From NCBI GenBank assembly GCA_009775095.1, contig VSOZ01000001.1, forward strand, positions 295,779 through 359,778: a DNA stretch of 64,000 nt, read 5' to 3'. A model generated the notes under the pieces. It saw nothing but the letters and a program-made list of their open reading frames with translations. It did not search any database and had not been told where the DNA came from. The translations under genes were made by a program, and so were the position numbers. This stretch comes from Muribaculum sp. Its GTDB lineage: Bacteria > Bacteroidota > Bacteroidia > Bacteroidales > Muribaculaceae. Below, one piece after another: positions 7,956-16,940 of the stretch; the stretch's first letter is position 1; the number at the start of each line of letters is the position of its first letter.

Positions 7956-9749
7956 TTACAGATAACCGGGATTGTTGGTCAGCTTACGGCCGGTATTGGA
8001 GTCTATGAATGATTGAGGTATCGGAAACAGGACCGGAGTATCGTAGTCGTTCATTCCTCGTACGGGACGGCCGGCCACCTCATTAAGTTGACGCATACGA
8101 CGCTTGAAATAATTGTTTACATCGCGTTCATCCGCGCCACCTTCCTGACTTACACGAATAAGCGTATGACGGCGCTCCTCTTCCGAGAGCAACTCGCGAC
8201 TACGTTCGTCGAGTATGAAATCCATACCGCCCGCGGTAAGGTCAGCATCGGTAATCGACACGGCATGAGAGCGGTTGCGCACCTTGTTTATGAACTTAAC
8301 GGCATCGCCGGTCTTGTTCTGCTTCATCAGTGCCTCGGCATACAGCAGATATGTATCGGCCAGACGCAGATATGATATGTCCATGTATGCTCCGTCTTTG
8401 TCGCCGTTTGCCAACGACGGGTGAACATAATCCCACTTACGAGTAGTAGGCCAATTGTACTTCTGTATGGTAGTACGGTTATCATCCGTCATGCGATCGT
8501 TGACTATGGTATCGACAACCGCTTTACCGTTATTCAAATAAACCGACACATTTCCGTCCGCACCGCGGTCCTTGATAGTCCAGACCATAGCATAATCCGA
8601 AATGCGGTCATCGACTTGGCCTTGATTTTTGTAGTTATACAATCTTAAAGCTCCGAGTGACGGCACACATCGTCCGGCGCCTTTGCCCCCGTTATTTGAC
8701 CAGAATACCTGCGTCCATGTACCTTCTTTTGAAGTGTAACGCGGATCTTGCTTATTGCTTCCTTTAATGATATTGTCATTTGAATAGTAATTCTTATAAG
8801 AACTTTTCATATACACTTCAGCAGTTCCGGCAGAGCTATTTTCCTCCTCTGTGTTGAGAAACGCAAATATTACCTCGCGGTTACCATCGGCATACATCGG
8901 AGACCGAAATACGTCAATGAAAGCGCACCCGTCGTTTTGCGCGTTTTTACCGAAACGTTCTGTCATAAGACTGTAGTCAGTGCCCTCACAAACAGGCTTC
9001 AACACCTCTACAGCCTTGTCTGACTTACTTTCAGCCAAGTAAAGTTCGCCGAGATAATGTGCGGCCATAGCTCCAGAAATCTTGCTGTTATTGTCGCGAC
9101 GTACAGGCAGATTATTCATGGCAAATTTGAAATCCTCCTCCATCTGCACTCTTACCTCACTCACTGAATTGCGCTCCCAATCGGTACGATAGTTCATTCC
9201 GGTAATCTCATCGACTGACAGAGGCACATCACCGTAAGTATATGTAAGATGACGATATGCCCACGCTCTCACAAAACGCGCCTCGGCCACTATTTCGTTT
9301 TTATGCGCGGTAGCCTCAGCTTCCGACGCACCCCAGTTTATACCGGTATTTTCAGCTCTGGCGATAACCATATTGGCCGTATTTACCATACGGTAGCACC
9401 AACGAAATATATTATCAAACAATTGTGCATCCGGCTGATTTATACGTGACGGATAATACATAAACGACACCTGACCGTGCGAATTGTTGCTCCATGAATT
9501 ATCGACTCCACATCCCCACGCCGAATGCAAGACCAAAGGTATTCCTCCTCCGTATTGGTCGGCACGACGATATTCCTGACGCATCATTCCATACAGAGCG
9601 GAGTTCATGGATTGGAAGCCCGAATAATCGACGAGTAGATTTTCAGGATATATCGAGTCTCTCGGCGACTCTTCAAGAAATGCAGTCTCGTCACATGATA
9701 CGATAGCGAGAGCCAACAATGACAGTATTGTATATTTTATTTTCTTCAT
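7956..9749 (-). CDS. SusD/RagB-family outer-membrane lipoprotein
   Basis: A surface-exposed nutrient-binding lipoprotein of 597 residues that forms the lid of a SusC pump. The signal sequence is followed by a lipobox-like stretch (LALAIVSC, Cys19). The family core is present: TPR-type helices (EARFVRAWAYRHLTYTYGDV), the segment YLRLADTYLLYAEALMKQNK, and the C-terminal pattern LLSEEERRHTLIR and PIPQSFIDSNTG leading to NNPGYL. It sits 28 nt after its SusC partner. The downstream genes encode peptidases and a dicarboxylate-type carrier rather than glycoside hydrolases. The pair may therefore import peptides, as the related RagAB system does; that is inference. Confidence 0.93.
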   Translation of the reverse strand: MKKIKYTILSLLALAIVSCDETAFLEESPRDSIYPENLLVDYSGFQSMNSALYGMMRQEYRRADQYGGGIPLVLHSAWGCGVDNSWSNNSHGQVSFMYYPSRINQPDAQLFDNIFRWCYRMVNTANMVIARAENTGINWGASEAEATAHKNEIVAEARFVRAWAYRHLTYTYGDVPLSVDEITGMNYRTDWERNSVSEVRVQMEEDFKFAMNNLPVRRDNNSKISGAMAAHYLGELYLAESKSDKAVEVLKPVCEGTDYSLMTERFGKNAQNDGCAFIDVFRSPMYADGNREVIFAFLNTEEENSSAGTAEVYMKSSYKNYYSNDNIIKGSNKQDPRYTSKEGTWTQVFWSNNGGKGAGRCVPSLGALRLYNYKNQGQVDDRISDYAMVWTIKDRGADGNVSVYLNNGKAVVDTIVNDRMTDDNRTTIQKYNWPTTRKWDYVHPSLANGDKDGAYMDISYLRLADTYLLYAEALMKQNKTGDAVKFINKVRNRSHAVSITDADLTAGGMDFILDERSRELLSEEERRHTLIRVSQEGGADERDVNNYFKRRMRQLNEVAGRPVRGMNDYDTPVLFPIPQSFIDSNTGRKLTNNPGYL

Positions 9750-9777
9750 GATGTCAATAATTATTTTTCATTTTACA

Positions 9778-12700
9778 TTAGATTTCTACCTTCAGACCAA
9801 CAGTGAACGAACGAGTCTGAGGAATGGCACGTTGATTGCCGATGAATTCCGGGTCAAGACCGCCCCATTTGGTCCATGTGGCAAGATTTTTTATATTCAT
9901 GTACAGCTCTATGTTGTTAAGACTTATTTTCTTTATCAGTCTTTGGGGTAGTTTATAACCAAATGTAACATCTGACACACGGAGGAAATCGGTCTTCTCG
10001 TAGAAGTTTGCGTCCATAGGATTCACAGATCCGTCAAGTACATTCTTCGGATATGATGCGCCGGGATTCTCAGGCGTCCAGAAGTCAAGCAACAAACGGT
10101 TCTGACGATATGAACTATGGCTCGTAGTAAGAAGTTCATTCTGCGCAGTCTGTCCAAATTGTGCGGTCAGCAGGAAGCTGAGATAGAAATCGCGATAGCG
10201 GAACGAATTCTGTAATCCCAATCTCACGTCAGGCACTGCCTTGCCGATAAGCACCTTGTCATTTACGGTTATATCGTTTTCTCCATCCTTATCGAGGTAC
10301 TTTACATAACCGGGTATAGAATAACGATAAGCCGCATCCTGTTGACCGTTGGGGTTATTTGCGTCAGCTATCTGCCATATGCCTATAATTTTATAATCAT
10401 AGTTGGACTGTACGGGCTGCCCGATGAACCATCTTGAGGCTACGTCATCAATAGGCTTGCCGTTATCATCATAAAGGCCGACATTTACAATCTCCGACTT
10501 ATCATGAGTTGTAGACCAGTCAAAATCGCGTGTAGTTATATTATTGGACGTTATCTGCAGTTCTATACCGCGGTTCTTGGTACGTCCGACATTTTCCGTA
10601 ATCGAACCTGTGCCGTTTATAGTAGGTATCGAGCGCGATAACAACAGATCGGAAGTATTGCTCCAGTAAAAGTCGATGTTTCCCTGCAGACGTCCGTTCC
10701 ATAACATATAGTCGATACCGGTGTTGAATGAACGGGTAGTCTCCCATCCCAGATTGGGTGAAGCCAGTTTATTGGGATAAAAGCCATAGGCAGGAGAATG
10801 GTCATCTTTGAGATAATTGAATGTTGACAGCTCGGGGAGAGTGGTGTAAGCGTTGATAGCTTCGTTACCGTTTTTACCCCATGACAGACGATATTTCAGA
10901 TTGGAAAGTACGTTTGATATATTTAACTTACGGAAAAAAGGCTCGCTTGTAATGTTCCATCCAAGCGCCATCGAAGGAAATACACCGAACTTGGAGTTGC
11001 TACCAAATGCCGAATAACCATCGCGCCGTACGGTAAGAGTCAACAGATATCGGCTGTCAAACGAATAGTTGATACGGGCCATCTGCGATATATGGTTTTG
11101 CTTCACATAAGTGGATGAGCCTGACACGGTGCCCGCTTTACTTATCTGATAGTAATACATCACGTCGTTAGGAAAGTTCTTGCCGTCAAGTTTAGTGCTT
11201 TCACGCGTATAGCTCTGGGCCGAATAAAGACCGGTAAAGAATATACGATGCTTGCCGAAATCGCGCTGATAAGTAAGTATATTTTCAATCAGCCAATCCT
11301 GCGTATGCCACTCTTCACTTTGAATATGTCCGCTGTATTTGGCTCCGTAATAGCAGTTATTGCCCTCATATTGACGCCAGTCGGAATTCTGATATGTGAA
11401 TCCGGTATTGATCTTATAGCTCAGACCGGGCACAAACGGAAATTTAATTTCAAGGCCGTTATTGGTTATGACTTTATTACGGATATTGGTACTTCTTATC
11501 TGCAGATTATCAAGCGGATTCACACAGAAAGCCTCTGAAGAATCCTCCCACGACACCGATTTAATCGTGCCGTCTTCATTATAAGCCTCACTTAGAGGAT
11601 TCATCTGAAACGCACGCGGGAAGTAAGCGCTACTACCGCCACGGTCATAACGTCCGAGCTGGGTGTTGGTATAAAACTTCAACCATGATGTGAACTCCTG
11701 CTGTAAGTTGAATCTTATATTATAACGCTTGAATTGATTTCCTTTGGCAATACCCTTGACATCGGTAAGGTTGAGCGAAACGAAATAATTGGTCTTGTTG
11801 ACTCCTCCACGAAACGAGATATTGTAATATTGCTTCATACCGGTCTGCAGAGCGAGGTCAACCCAGTCGGTCTCGCGTCCGGCCTCATGCATGGCTATCT
11901 CGGTAGGAGTAAAGGACCCCATCCACGGCTCTGGATTATCAGGAGTTGGGGTTGTGGTGTTGGCGTTTTTTAAAGCCTCGTATTTATATTTATAGAACTC
12001 CTCGCCATTCATCAGACGCGGTATGTTGACTGCCTTGTCGACAGTCATGTACATATCGAAGTTCACGGCGAGTTTGCCTTTTTCACCCTGCTTGGATGTA
12101 ACCAGAATGACTCCGTTAGCACCACGGGCTCCATAAATAGCCGCCGATGATGCGTCTTTCAAAACCTCTATCGATTCGATATCATTTGGATTTATCTCCG
12201 ACCACGGACCGTCAAACGGCACTCCGTCAAGAATAATAAGCGGAGCACTGTTGGCCGAGATTGACTTCTGGCCACGTATCATGACCGATGACGAAGAACC
12301 CTCGGCATCAGAACCCGTAAGCGAGATATTCAGACCGGGAACAGTTCCCTGAAGAGACTGGATGATATTGGGCGCCGGACGCTTCTCCAAAGACTTGGAG
12401 TTGACCGAAGCTACAGAACCCGTCAGGTCAGACTTACGCTGCACACCGTAACCCACTACCAACACATCTTCGAGAACTTTGGCATCGGGCTTCAGTACGA
12501 TAGCATCAAATGTACCTTTATCGGCGCTTGCCGACCACTTCTGCGCTCCTACATAAGTGATGTCGACGGTAGCGCCCGGCGCTACAAGAAGCGTAAAAGC
12601 GCCGTCAAGGTCGGTAGACACGCCATTGGAGGTACCACGCTCCATAACTGTGGCTCCTATGACCGGCTCACCTTCTTCATCATAAACGACTCCGCTAATC

Positions 12701-13035
12701 TTCTTTTTGGCCTGCGTTGTCGATTGAGAGGACATCGGCTTTACCACAATGTAATCGCCGTCAATAGCGAAAGTAAATCCTGTTCCGGCCAAGACTTTGG
12801 AAAGAACTTGTTTCACGTCGGCATCATCTTCATTGAGCGCGACCGTCCGGTTTACATCAAGTTGACCGGCATTGTAAGCAATACGATAATTTGTGTTGGC
12901 TTCTATCTGCTCAAACACTTTTTTCACAGACATACTCTGACTGTGGAAAGACAACTTCTGCGCTGAAAGAGTCAGCATAAAGCCCGAGACAAGACTTAGT
13001 GCGACAATCAACAGTCGTTTTCGAATAAAACACAT
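9778..13035 (-). CDS. SusC/RagA-family TonB-dependent transporter with STN signalling domain
   Basis: A 1085-residue outer-membrane importer. After the signal peptide (to about residue 25) comes an STN domain (about 28-100, LSFHSQSMSVKKVFEQIEAN onward), which contacts a FecR-type anti-sigma factor. A carboxypeptidase-like repeat domain follows (ISGVVYDEEGEPVIGATVM), then the plug (EDVLVVGYGVQRKSDLTGSV, SIEVLKDASSAAIYGARGAN) and the beta-barrel ending RSFTVGLKVEI. STN together with the adjacent sigma/FecR pair means transport itself probably switches on the locus. The 102-nt gap to fecR holds a long stem-loop (separate entry). SusD follows after 28 nt. Confidence 0.95.
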   Translation of the reverse strand: MCFIRKRLLIVALSLVSGFMLTLSAQKLSFHSQSMSVKKVFEQIEANTNYRIAYNAGQLDVNRTVALNEDDADVKQVLSKVLAGTGFTFAIDGDYIVVKPMSSQSTTQAKKKISGVVYDEEGEPVIGATVMERGTSNGVSTDLDGAFTLLVAPGATVDITYVGAQKWSASADKGTFDAIVLKPDAKVLEDVLVVGYGVQRKSDLTGSVASVNSKSLEKRPAPNIIQSLQGTVPGLNISLTGSDAEGSSSSVMIRGQKSISANSAPLIILDGVPFDGPWSEINPNDIESIEVLKDASSAAIYGARGANGVILVTSKQGEKGKLAVNFDMYMTVDKAVNIPRLMNGEEFYKYKYEALKNANTTTPTPDNPEPWMGSFTPTEIAMHEAGRETDWVDLALQTGMKQYYNISFRGGVNKTNYFVSLNLTDVKGIAKGNQFKRYNIRFNLQQEFTSWLKFYTNTQLGRYDRGGSSAYFPRAFQMNPLSEAYNEDGTIKSVSWEDSSEAFCVNPLDNLQIRSTNIRNKVITNNGLEIKFPFVPGLSYKINTGFTYQNSDWRQYEGNNCYYGAKYSGHIQSEEWHTQDWLIENILTYQRDFGKHRIFFTGLYSAQSYTRESTKLDGKNFPNDVMYYYQISKAGTVSGSSTYVKQNHISQMARINYSFDSRYLLTLTVRRDGYSAFGSNSKFGVFPSMALGWNITSEPFFRKLNISNVLSNLKYRLSWGKNGNEAINAYTTLPELSTFNYLKDDHSPAYGFYPNKLASPNLGWETTRSFNTGIDYMLWNGRLQGNIDFYWSNTSDLLLSRSIPTINGTGSITENVGRTKNRGIELQITSNNITTRDFDWSTTHDKSEIVNVGLYDDNGKPIDDVASRWFIGQPVQSNYDYKIIGIWQIADANNPNGQQDAAYRYSIPGYVKYLDKDGENDITVNDKVLIGKAVPDVRLGLQNSFRYRDFYLSFLLTAQFGQTAQNELLTTSHSSYRQNRLLLDFWTPENPGASYPKNVLDGSVNPMDANFYEKTDFLRVSDVTFGYKLPQRLIKKISLNNIELYMNIKNLATWTKWGGLDPEFIGNQRAIPQTRSFTVGLKVEI

Positions 13036-13056
13036 ACGATATTAGAATTAAAAATT

Positions 13057-13113
13057 AAGATTGAATGCAATTACACTTTCAAGAGTCTTGAAAATAGAAT
13101 TGCACCCAATCTT
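13057..13113 (-). promoter_or_regulatory. Compound stem-loop in the fecR-susC gap
   Basis: AAGATT (13057-13062) pairs with AATCTT (13108-13113). Inside it, TGCAATT (13066-13072) pairs with AATTGCA (13098-13104), and inside that TTTCAAG (13077-13083) pairs with CTTGAAA (13087-13093) round a three-base loop. This gives three nested perfect helices separated by small internal loops. It lies in the transcript between the anti-sigma and susC genes. It could act as an mRNA processing or stability element that lets susC be expressed much more highly than the regulators. The fold is seen; the function is inferred. Confidence 0.5.
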
Positions 13114-13137
13114 AAAAAGTTAAAAAATGTAAATATC

Positions 13138-14088
13138 TTACTCGATTATTATAGTGCTGTCACTTATCACATACCGCATTCCGGGAACAAGATTCTGCAG
13201 AATCGACATTACATTTTCTATTGGTTCATTATTATTAAATCTGACATGTACTTGCTCCTTGTTATATATGGAATTACGAATCAACGGCTTGACTCCATAA
13301 GCACGACCTATACGCGACAAAGCCTCATCAAACGGCAGATCGCACAAAAACAACTCTCCGTCACGCCACGATGAAAACGCCGACGCCGACACTTTCTGCA
13401 CGGTGAACCTATCGTTTATCGAATTATATACAAGCCGCTCATCAGGCGATAAAACAAAACTCCGGTCATCGGGCAACTTCACATTTATCTTGCCCGTCTC
13501 AAGAGTTACAGTATTCTCGACACTTCCGGGAAACGAATTGACATTAAATGAAGTGCCGAGTACGGTTATATCCAGATTTTCGGTCTTGACCGTAAACGGA
13601 CGGTCAGCATCTTTCATAACATTGAAGAAGCCTTCTCCGTAAATATAAGCATACCTCTCACGATCGTTATATCGATCCGGGTATACTATGACCGATCCGG
13701 CATTAAGCCATACTTCGGTGCTGTCAGGCAAAATAATCTTTTCAACACTACCTATCCGCGCATAATGCTGTACAAGGGGCACCCCATCGTCATGACTTCC
13801 CGATGAAAAAAACATTAACGCAGCCAATGCCGTAAGACACAAAGGCACAACCCATATAGCCGCTATCTTAAACCATGCACGATAACGACGTCGGCGCACC
13901 CCAATGGGCTGAGCGTCATACATGTATTGCGATGAATCCTGCGGTAACTCATTCCATATTTCATCAAATATCTTGTCAAGATGACTCTCATCGGCTTCCG
14001 CCATACGCCTATAGACCAGCTTACGATGCTCTTCATCAACATCATGATGAAAAAAATATTCTACTATTTTTTTTAAATACCTGCTCAT
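13138..14088 (-). CDS. FecR-family anti-sigma factor
   Basis: A single-pass inner-membrane regulator of 316 residues. The cytoplasmic N-terminal part (1-90) would hold the sigma factor, the transmembrane helix is near 91-112 (FKIAAIWVVPLCLTALAALM), and the periplasmic FecR domain follows (IILPDSTEVWLNAGS, YIYGEGFFNVMKDADRPF, LGTSFNVNSFP). The C-terminal STN-contacting region (DUF4974-like, DLPFDEALSRIGRAYGV) ends in SDSTIIIE. The gene lies 16 nt after the ECF sigma gene and precedes susC. It should receive the substrate-loaded signal from the SusC STN domain and release the sigma factor. Confidence 0.92.
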   Translation of the reverse strand: MSRYLKKIVEYFFHHDVDEEHRKLVYRRMAEADESHLDKIFDEIWNELPQDSSQYMYDAQPIGVRRRRYRAWFKIAAIWVVPLCLTALAALMFFSSGSHDDGVPLVQHYARIGSVEKIILPDSTEVWLNAGSVIVYPDRYNDRERYAYIYGEGFFNVMKDADRPFTVKTENLDITVLGTSFNVNSFPGSVENTVTLETGKINVKLPDDRSFVLSPDERLVYNSINDRFTVQKVSASAFSSWRDGELFLCDLPFDEALSRIGRAYGVKPLIRNSIYNKEQVHVRFNNNEPIENVMSILQNLVPGMRYVISDSTIIIE

Positions 14089-14104
14089 CTATGAATTTTG
14101 GTTA

Positions 14105-14716
14105 TTATATAATGATAATAAAATCGCCCGTTACCCCTAACAATATATTCAAAATATTTACCGAAAATGACATGATCAATATTCCCGCTCCCAAAACGGC
14201 TCTTATAGCACGTAAAGCGAGGTTAAGATGATTTTCAACAGTTTTCTTTGTGATTCCGAGACGCTCGGCAATCTCATCATTGCCAATACCATCTTTACGG
14301 CTCATAAGAAAAATAGCTTTACGCTGAGGCGGCATACCGCTTACGACAAGCGCCACAGCAAGCCTCAGGTCGGAAGCTTCCAAATCATCCTGAGGTGTCG
14401 TATAACAGACCGTGTCATCTATAACAGGCTCTGTCTCCATATCGTATCGCGACACGACCGATTTTATATATCTATATATTGAATTTTTGGTTATACCGAG
14501 TATATATGCATCCAAGTTATTTACATTCTCAATGAGGACACGTTTTTCCCACAATTTTATAAATACGGTCTGAACAATATCTTTTGCCGCGTCTTCATCT
14601 TTAATAAAGCCCAAGACAAATCGATATACTTTACCATGATACATGTCATATATAGACTTGAACGCACGTGGATCGCCCGCGATAAAATCGATCAGCATTG
14701 TCTTGTCTATATACAT
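14105..14716 (-). CDS. ECF sigma factor of the SusCD/peptidase locus
   Basis: This 203-residue RNA polymerase sigma factor has region 2 (AFKSIYDMYHGKVYRFVLGF, DEDAAKDIVQTVFIKLWEKR) and region 4 (MPPQRKAIFLMSRKDGIGND, IAERLGITKKTVENHLNLAL). The C-terminus carries a hydrophobic extension (ILIMSFSVNILNILLG) that is longer than the family minimum. It heads the sigma / fecR / susC / susD series. A TAACTTTG -7 element (14746-14753, minus strand) stands about 30 nt upstream of the ATG, without a clear -33 partner. It is expected to direct transcription of susC and the genes behind it. Confidence 0.93.
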   Translation of the reverse strand: MYIDKTMLIDFIAGDPRAFKSIYDMYHGKVYRFVLGFIKDEDAAKDIVQTVFIKLWEKRVLIENVNNLDAYILGITKNSIYRYIKSVVSRYDMETEPVIDDTVCYTTPQDDLEASDLRLAVALVVSGMPPQRKAIFLMSRKDGIGNDEIAERLGITKKTVENHLNLALRAIRAVLGAGILIMSFSVNILNILLGVTGDFIIII

Positions 14717-14745
14717 AAAAGAGTGATTGGTTATTATTTTTATTG

Positions 14746-14753
14746 CAAAGTTA
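14746..14753 (-). promoter_or_regulatory. Bacteroidetes-type -7 element before the ECF sigma gene
   Basis: TAACTTTG on the minus strand matches the TAnnTTTG consensus exactly and lies 29 nt upstream of the sigma ATG. The -33 position shows only a weak TGTTA match. Confidence 0.45.
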
Positions 14754-14917
14754 TAGGTTTCATGTTATAACTAACATTTTATATCTGATTTTAACATTAA
14801 TCGGAATTCCGTAAAATATCATATACTATAATAAGTACTCTTTGCAAAAAGGAGTTAAAGGGAGCAACTTTGATGGCGGGCGGAGTGTTGTAGATGATGT
14901 AAACTATTATTTAAAGA

Positions 14918-15286
14918 ATGATTATGGATACTAATGCTAACATTGCCGCACAGACCTCAAAGGTAGCGGCAGAGATAAGCGTCGACGCAGCAAAGGTCAG
15001 CGCACAGGCAGCATCGGCAGCTATCAAGGACGAGACCGCACAGAAAGTTGAAAATCTTAAAGAGGGGGCAGCCGACGCCAAAGACAAGGCGGCCGACGCT
15101 CTCGGAAACATAAAGGATCAAGCAGCCGATACTCTCGGCAATCTGAAAGGCCAAGCGGCCGACGCACTCGCCGCAGCAAAAGAGAAGGGCGGCTCGCTGC
15201 TTGACAAACTGAAAGACAAAGCGTCTGACCTTCTGGACGCCGGAGGCGACGCCATGCACAATCTGGCCGACAAGCTCGACAACTGA
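14918..15286 (+). CDS. Alanine/lysine-rich protein with 11-residue (LEA-like) repeats
   Basis: A small, highly charged 122-residue protein without signal peptide or membrane segment. Residues 56-88 are three consecutive 11-residue units: DKAADALGNIK, DQAADTLGNLK and GQAADALAAAK. Similar but degenerate amphipathic periods extend across most of the chain. Such 11-mers are typical of LEA-type and apolipophorin-like helices, which protect proteins or membranes during drying or stress. The whole protein should be helical or disordered in solution. Translation may start at 14918 or at the second ATG, 14924. It is a single-gene unit ending at a strong terminator (15313-15345). The function is not known. 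Confidence 0.8.
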   Translation: MIMDTNANIAAQTSKVAAEISVDAAKVSAQAASAAIKDETAQKVENLKEGAADAKDKAADALGNIKDQAADTLGNLKGQAADALAAAKEKGGSLLDKLKDKASDLLDAGGDAMHNLADKLDN

Positions 15287-15312
15287 CAAACAACTACATG
15301 TCAGACCATAAC

Positions 15313-15351
15313 GACAGTCATTCAACCGCAAGTTGAATGACTGTCTGCTTT
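15313..15351 (+). terminator. Rho-independent terminator of the 11-mer repeat gene
   Basis: A perfect 13-bp stem (GACAGTCATTCAA, 15313-15325, with its complement at 15333-15345) encloses a seven-base loop and is followed by TGCTTTTA. Confidence 0.85.
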
Positions 15352-15404
15352 TATTCATAAAATATCATTAACTTCGCAACTCGAAATTCATATGACGATA
15401 TATT

Positions 15405-16598
15405 ATGAATATCTCCAAGATAACAAAACGGCCGGCTTTATTACTACTGATTGCTATAAGTTTCGCCCATCTGCTGAATGACATGATGCAGTCCATCATT
15501 CCGTCAATATACCCGATTATAAAGGATAAGTACGGCTTCACATTCGGACAGATAGGCATAATTACATTGGTGTTTCAGATGACATCATCGATACTTCAAC
15601 CGTTTGTCGGAAGGTATGCCGACAAACATCCACAGCCCTTTTCCCTATCAACGGGAATGGTATTTACCTTGGCGGGAATAATCATGTTGTCGTTTGCCGA
15701 CAATTACGGGTTGATTCTGCTGTCAGTAGGCATCATTGGTTGCGGCTCATCGATATTTCACCCTGAGGCGTCACGCATAGCGCAAATGGCCGGCGGCAAT
15801 AAAAAAGGGTTGACACAGTCTATCTTTCAGGTAGGGGGAAATGGCGGAAGCGCTATAGGACCGTTGTTGGCGGCTATAATTATCATTCCGTTCGGACAGC
15901 ATTCTATAATCTGGTTTTCAATAGCCGCGCTCGTAGCCGGACTTACATTGCTTCCCGTAGGTCGATGGTATAAGACACAACTCCACAAAATAAAAACAAA
16001 GACCGTAATACCGAATCCAGCGGTATTGGCGCTGTCAAACCGCAAGATACATTGGGCTATATTTATATTGTGTGTGCTTACATTCTCAAAATATTTTTAT
16101 ATGGCGAGTATGACCAGCTATTTCACGTTCTTCCTTATAAATAAGTTCGGCGTTGACATTCAAGTATCGCAACTATGCCTCTTTGCCTTTATGGGGGCAG
16201 TAGCCGTAGGAACTGTCATAGGAGGCGGTATCGGCGACCGCTACGGACGAAAATATGTTATCTGGGGTTCTATATTCGGTGCCGCGCCTTTCGCAATCGC
16301 TCTGCCTTATGTGAACTTCACGTTGACCATCGTCCTTGCCGTCATAGTCGGTCTCGTTATTTCATCCGCTTTCTCGGCGATACTGGTATATGCCACCGAA
16401 TTGAAGCCCGATAAAGTAGGCATGATGGCAGGGCTGTTTTTCGGACTGAATTTCGGACTCGGCGGCATAGGCTCCGCATTCTTCGGATGGCTTGCCGACA
16501 AAACAAGCATAGAGTTCATATTTCAAGTAAGCACACTGTTGCCGTTGCTTGGTATTGTCACCGCATTTCTCCCCAATATCGAACCCAAAAGAAAATAA
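15405..16598 (+). CDS. MFS exporter, fosmidomycin-resistance (Fsr) type
   Basis: A 12-TM major facilitator of 397 residues. The first helix carries SFAHLLNDMMQSIIPSIYP, and the following loop DKYGFTFGQIG plus PFVGRYADKHP is the Fsr-like form of the MFS signature. GCGSSIFHPEASRIAQ and QVGGNGGSAIGP are also family hallmarks, and GDRYGRKY at the start of the second half is the duplicated signature. E. coli Fsr exports fosmidomycin; homologues in gut Bacteroidales are of unknown specificity. It is transcribed alone, between a strong upstream terminator and a convergent gene. Confidence 0.88.
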   Translation: MNISKITKRPALLLLIAISFAHLLNDMMQSIIPSIYPIIKDKYGFTFGQIGIITLVFQMTSSILQPFVGRYADKHPQPFSLSTGMVFTLAGIIMLSFADNYGLILLSVGIIGCGSSIFHPEASRIAQMAGGNKKGLTQSIFQVGGNGGSAIGPLLAAIIIIPFGQHSIIWFSIAALVAGLTLLPVGRWYKTQLHKIKTKTVIPNPAVLALSNRKIHWAIFILCVLTFSKYFYMASMTSYFTFFLINKFGVDIQVSQLCLFAFMGAVAVGTVIGGGIGDRYGRKYVIWGSIFGAAPFAIALPYVNFTLTIVLAVIVGLVISSAFSAILVYATELKPDKVGMMAGLFFGLNFGLGGIGSAFFGWLADKTSIEFIFQVSTLLPLLGIVTAFLPNIEPKRK

Positions 16599-16649
16599 TA
16601 GAATAGATTACCGCCTATTCTCAGGTAATATAATTATTAAATGAGAGCA

Positions 16650-16940
16650 TCAGTGCAGTGATATTTCGGTAATCACCTGTGCACCTACGGCAGTGTTTAT
16701 AGCCTCGATAATCTGCGGACGCATAAACGACAGCTCGTTTTTAAGAGCCGACGACGATATATATACATGCAGCACACCCTTGTCGACAAAACGTCGAGTA
16801 GTGTAGCGGTTGACTCCCGGACCCACAATCTCGGGCCACAGGTATACGGCCCGCTGCTCGTTGAACCGCGAGTCGATGCCGTCACGCTCGAGATACTCCT
16901 TTATTATGTCTATAACCGCTTTGGCGTCAGTACGCTTCAT
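16650..16940 (-). CDS. DUF721 (DciA-like) protein
   Basis: A short 96-residue basic protein. The core WPEIVGPGVNRYTTRRFVD, followed by VLHVYISSSALKNELSFMR, is the DUF721 pattern. DUF721 includes DciA, which helps load the replicative helicase in many bacteria, and is commonly found beside recF, as here. The start ATG overlaps the recF stop by 4 nt, so translation is coupled. Its direct role in this organism is inferred from the family. Confidence 0.85.
   Translation of the reverse strand: MKRTDAKAVIDIIKEYLERDGIDSRFNEQRAVYLWPEIVGPGVNRYTTRRFVDKGVLHVYISSSALKNELSFMRPQIIEAINTAVGAQVITEISLH

Noticed and set aside
16600..16621. Seven-base hairpin between the MFS gene and DUF721
   Set aside because: AGAATAG/CTATTCT is short and AT-rich and has no T-tract. 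It may help termination between convergent genes but is too weak to list as a terminator.
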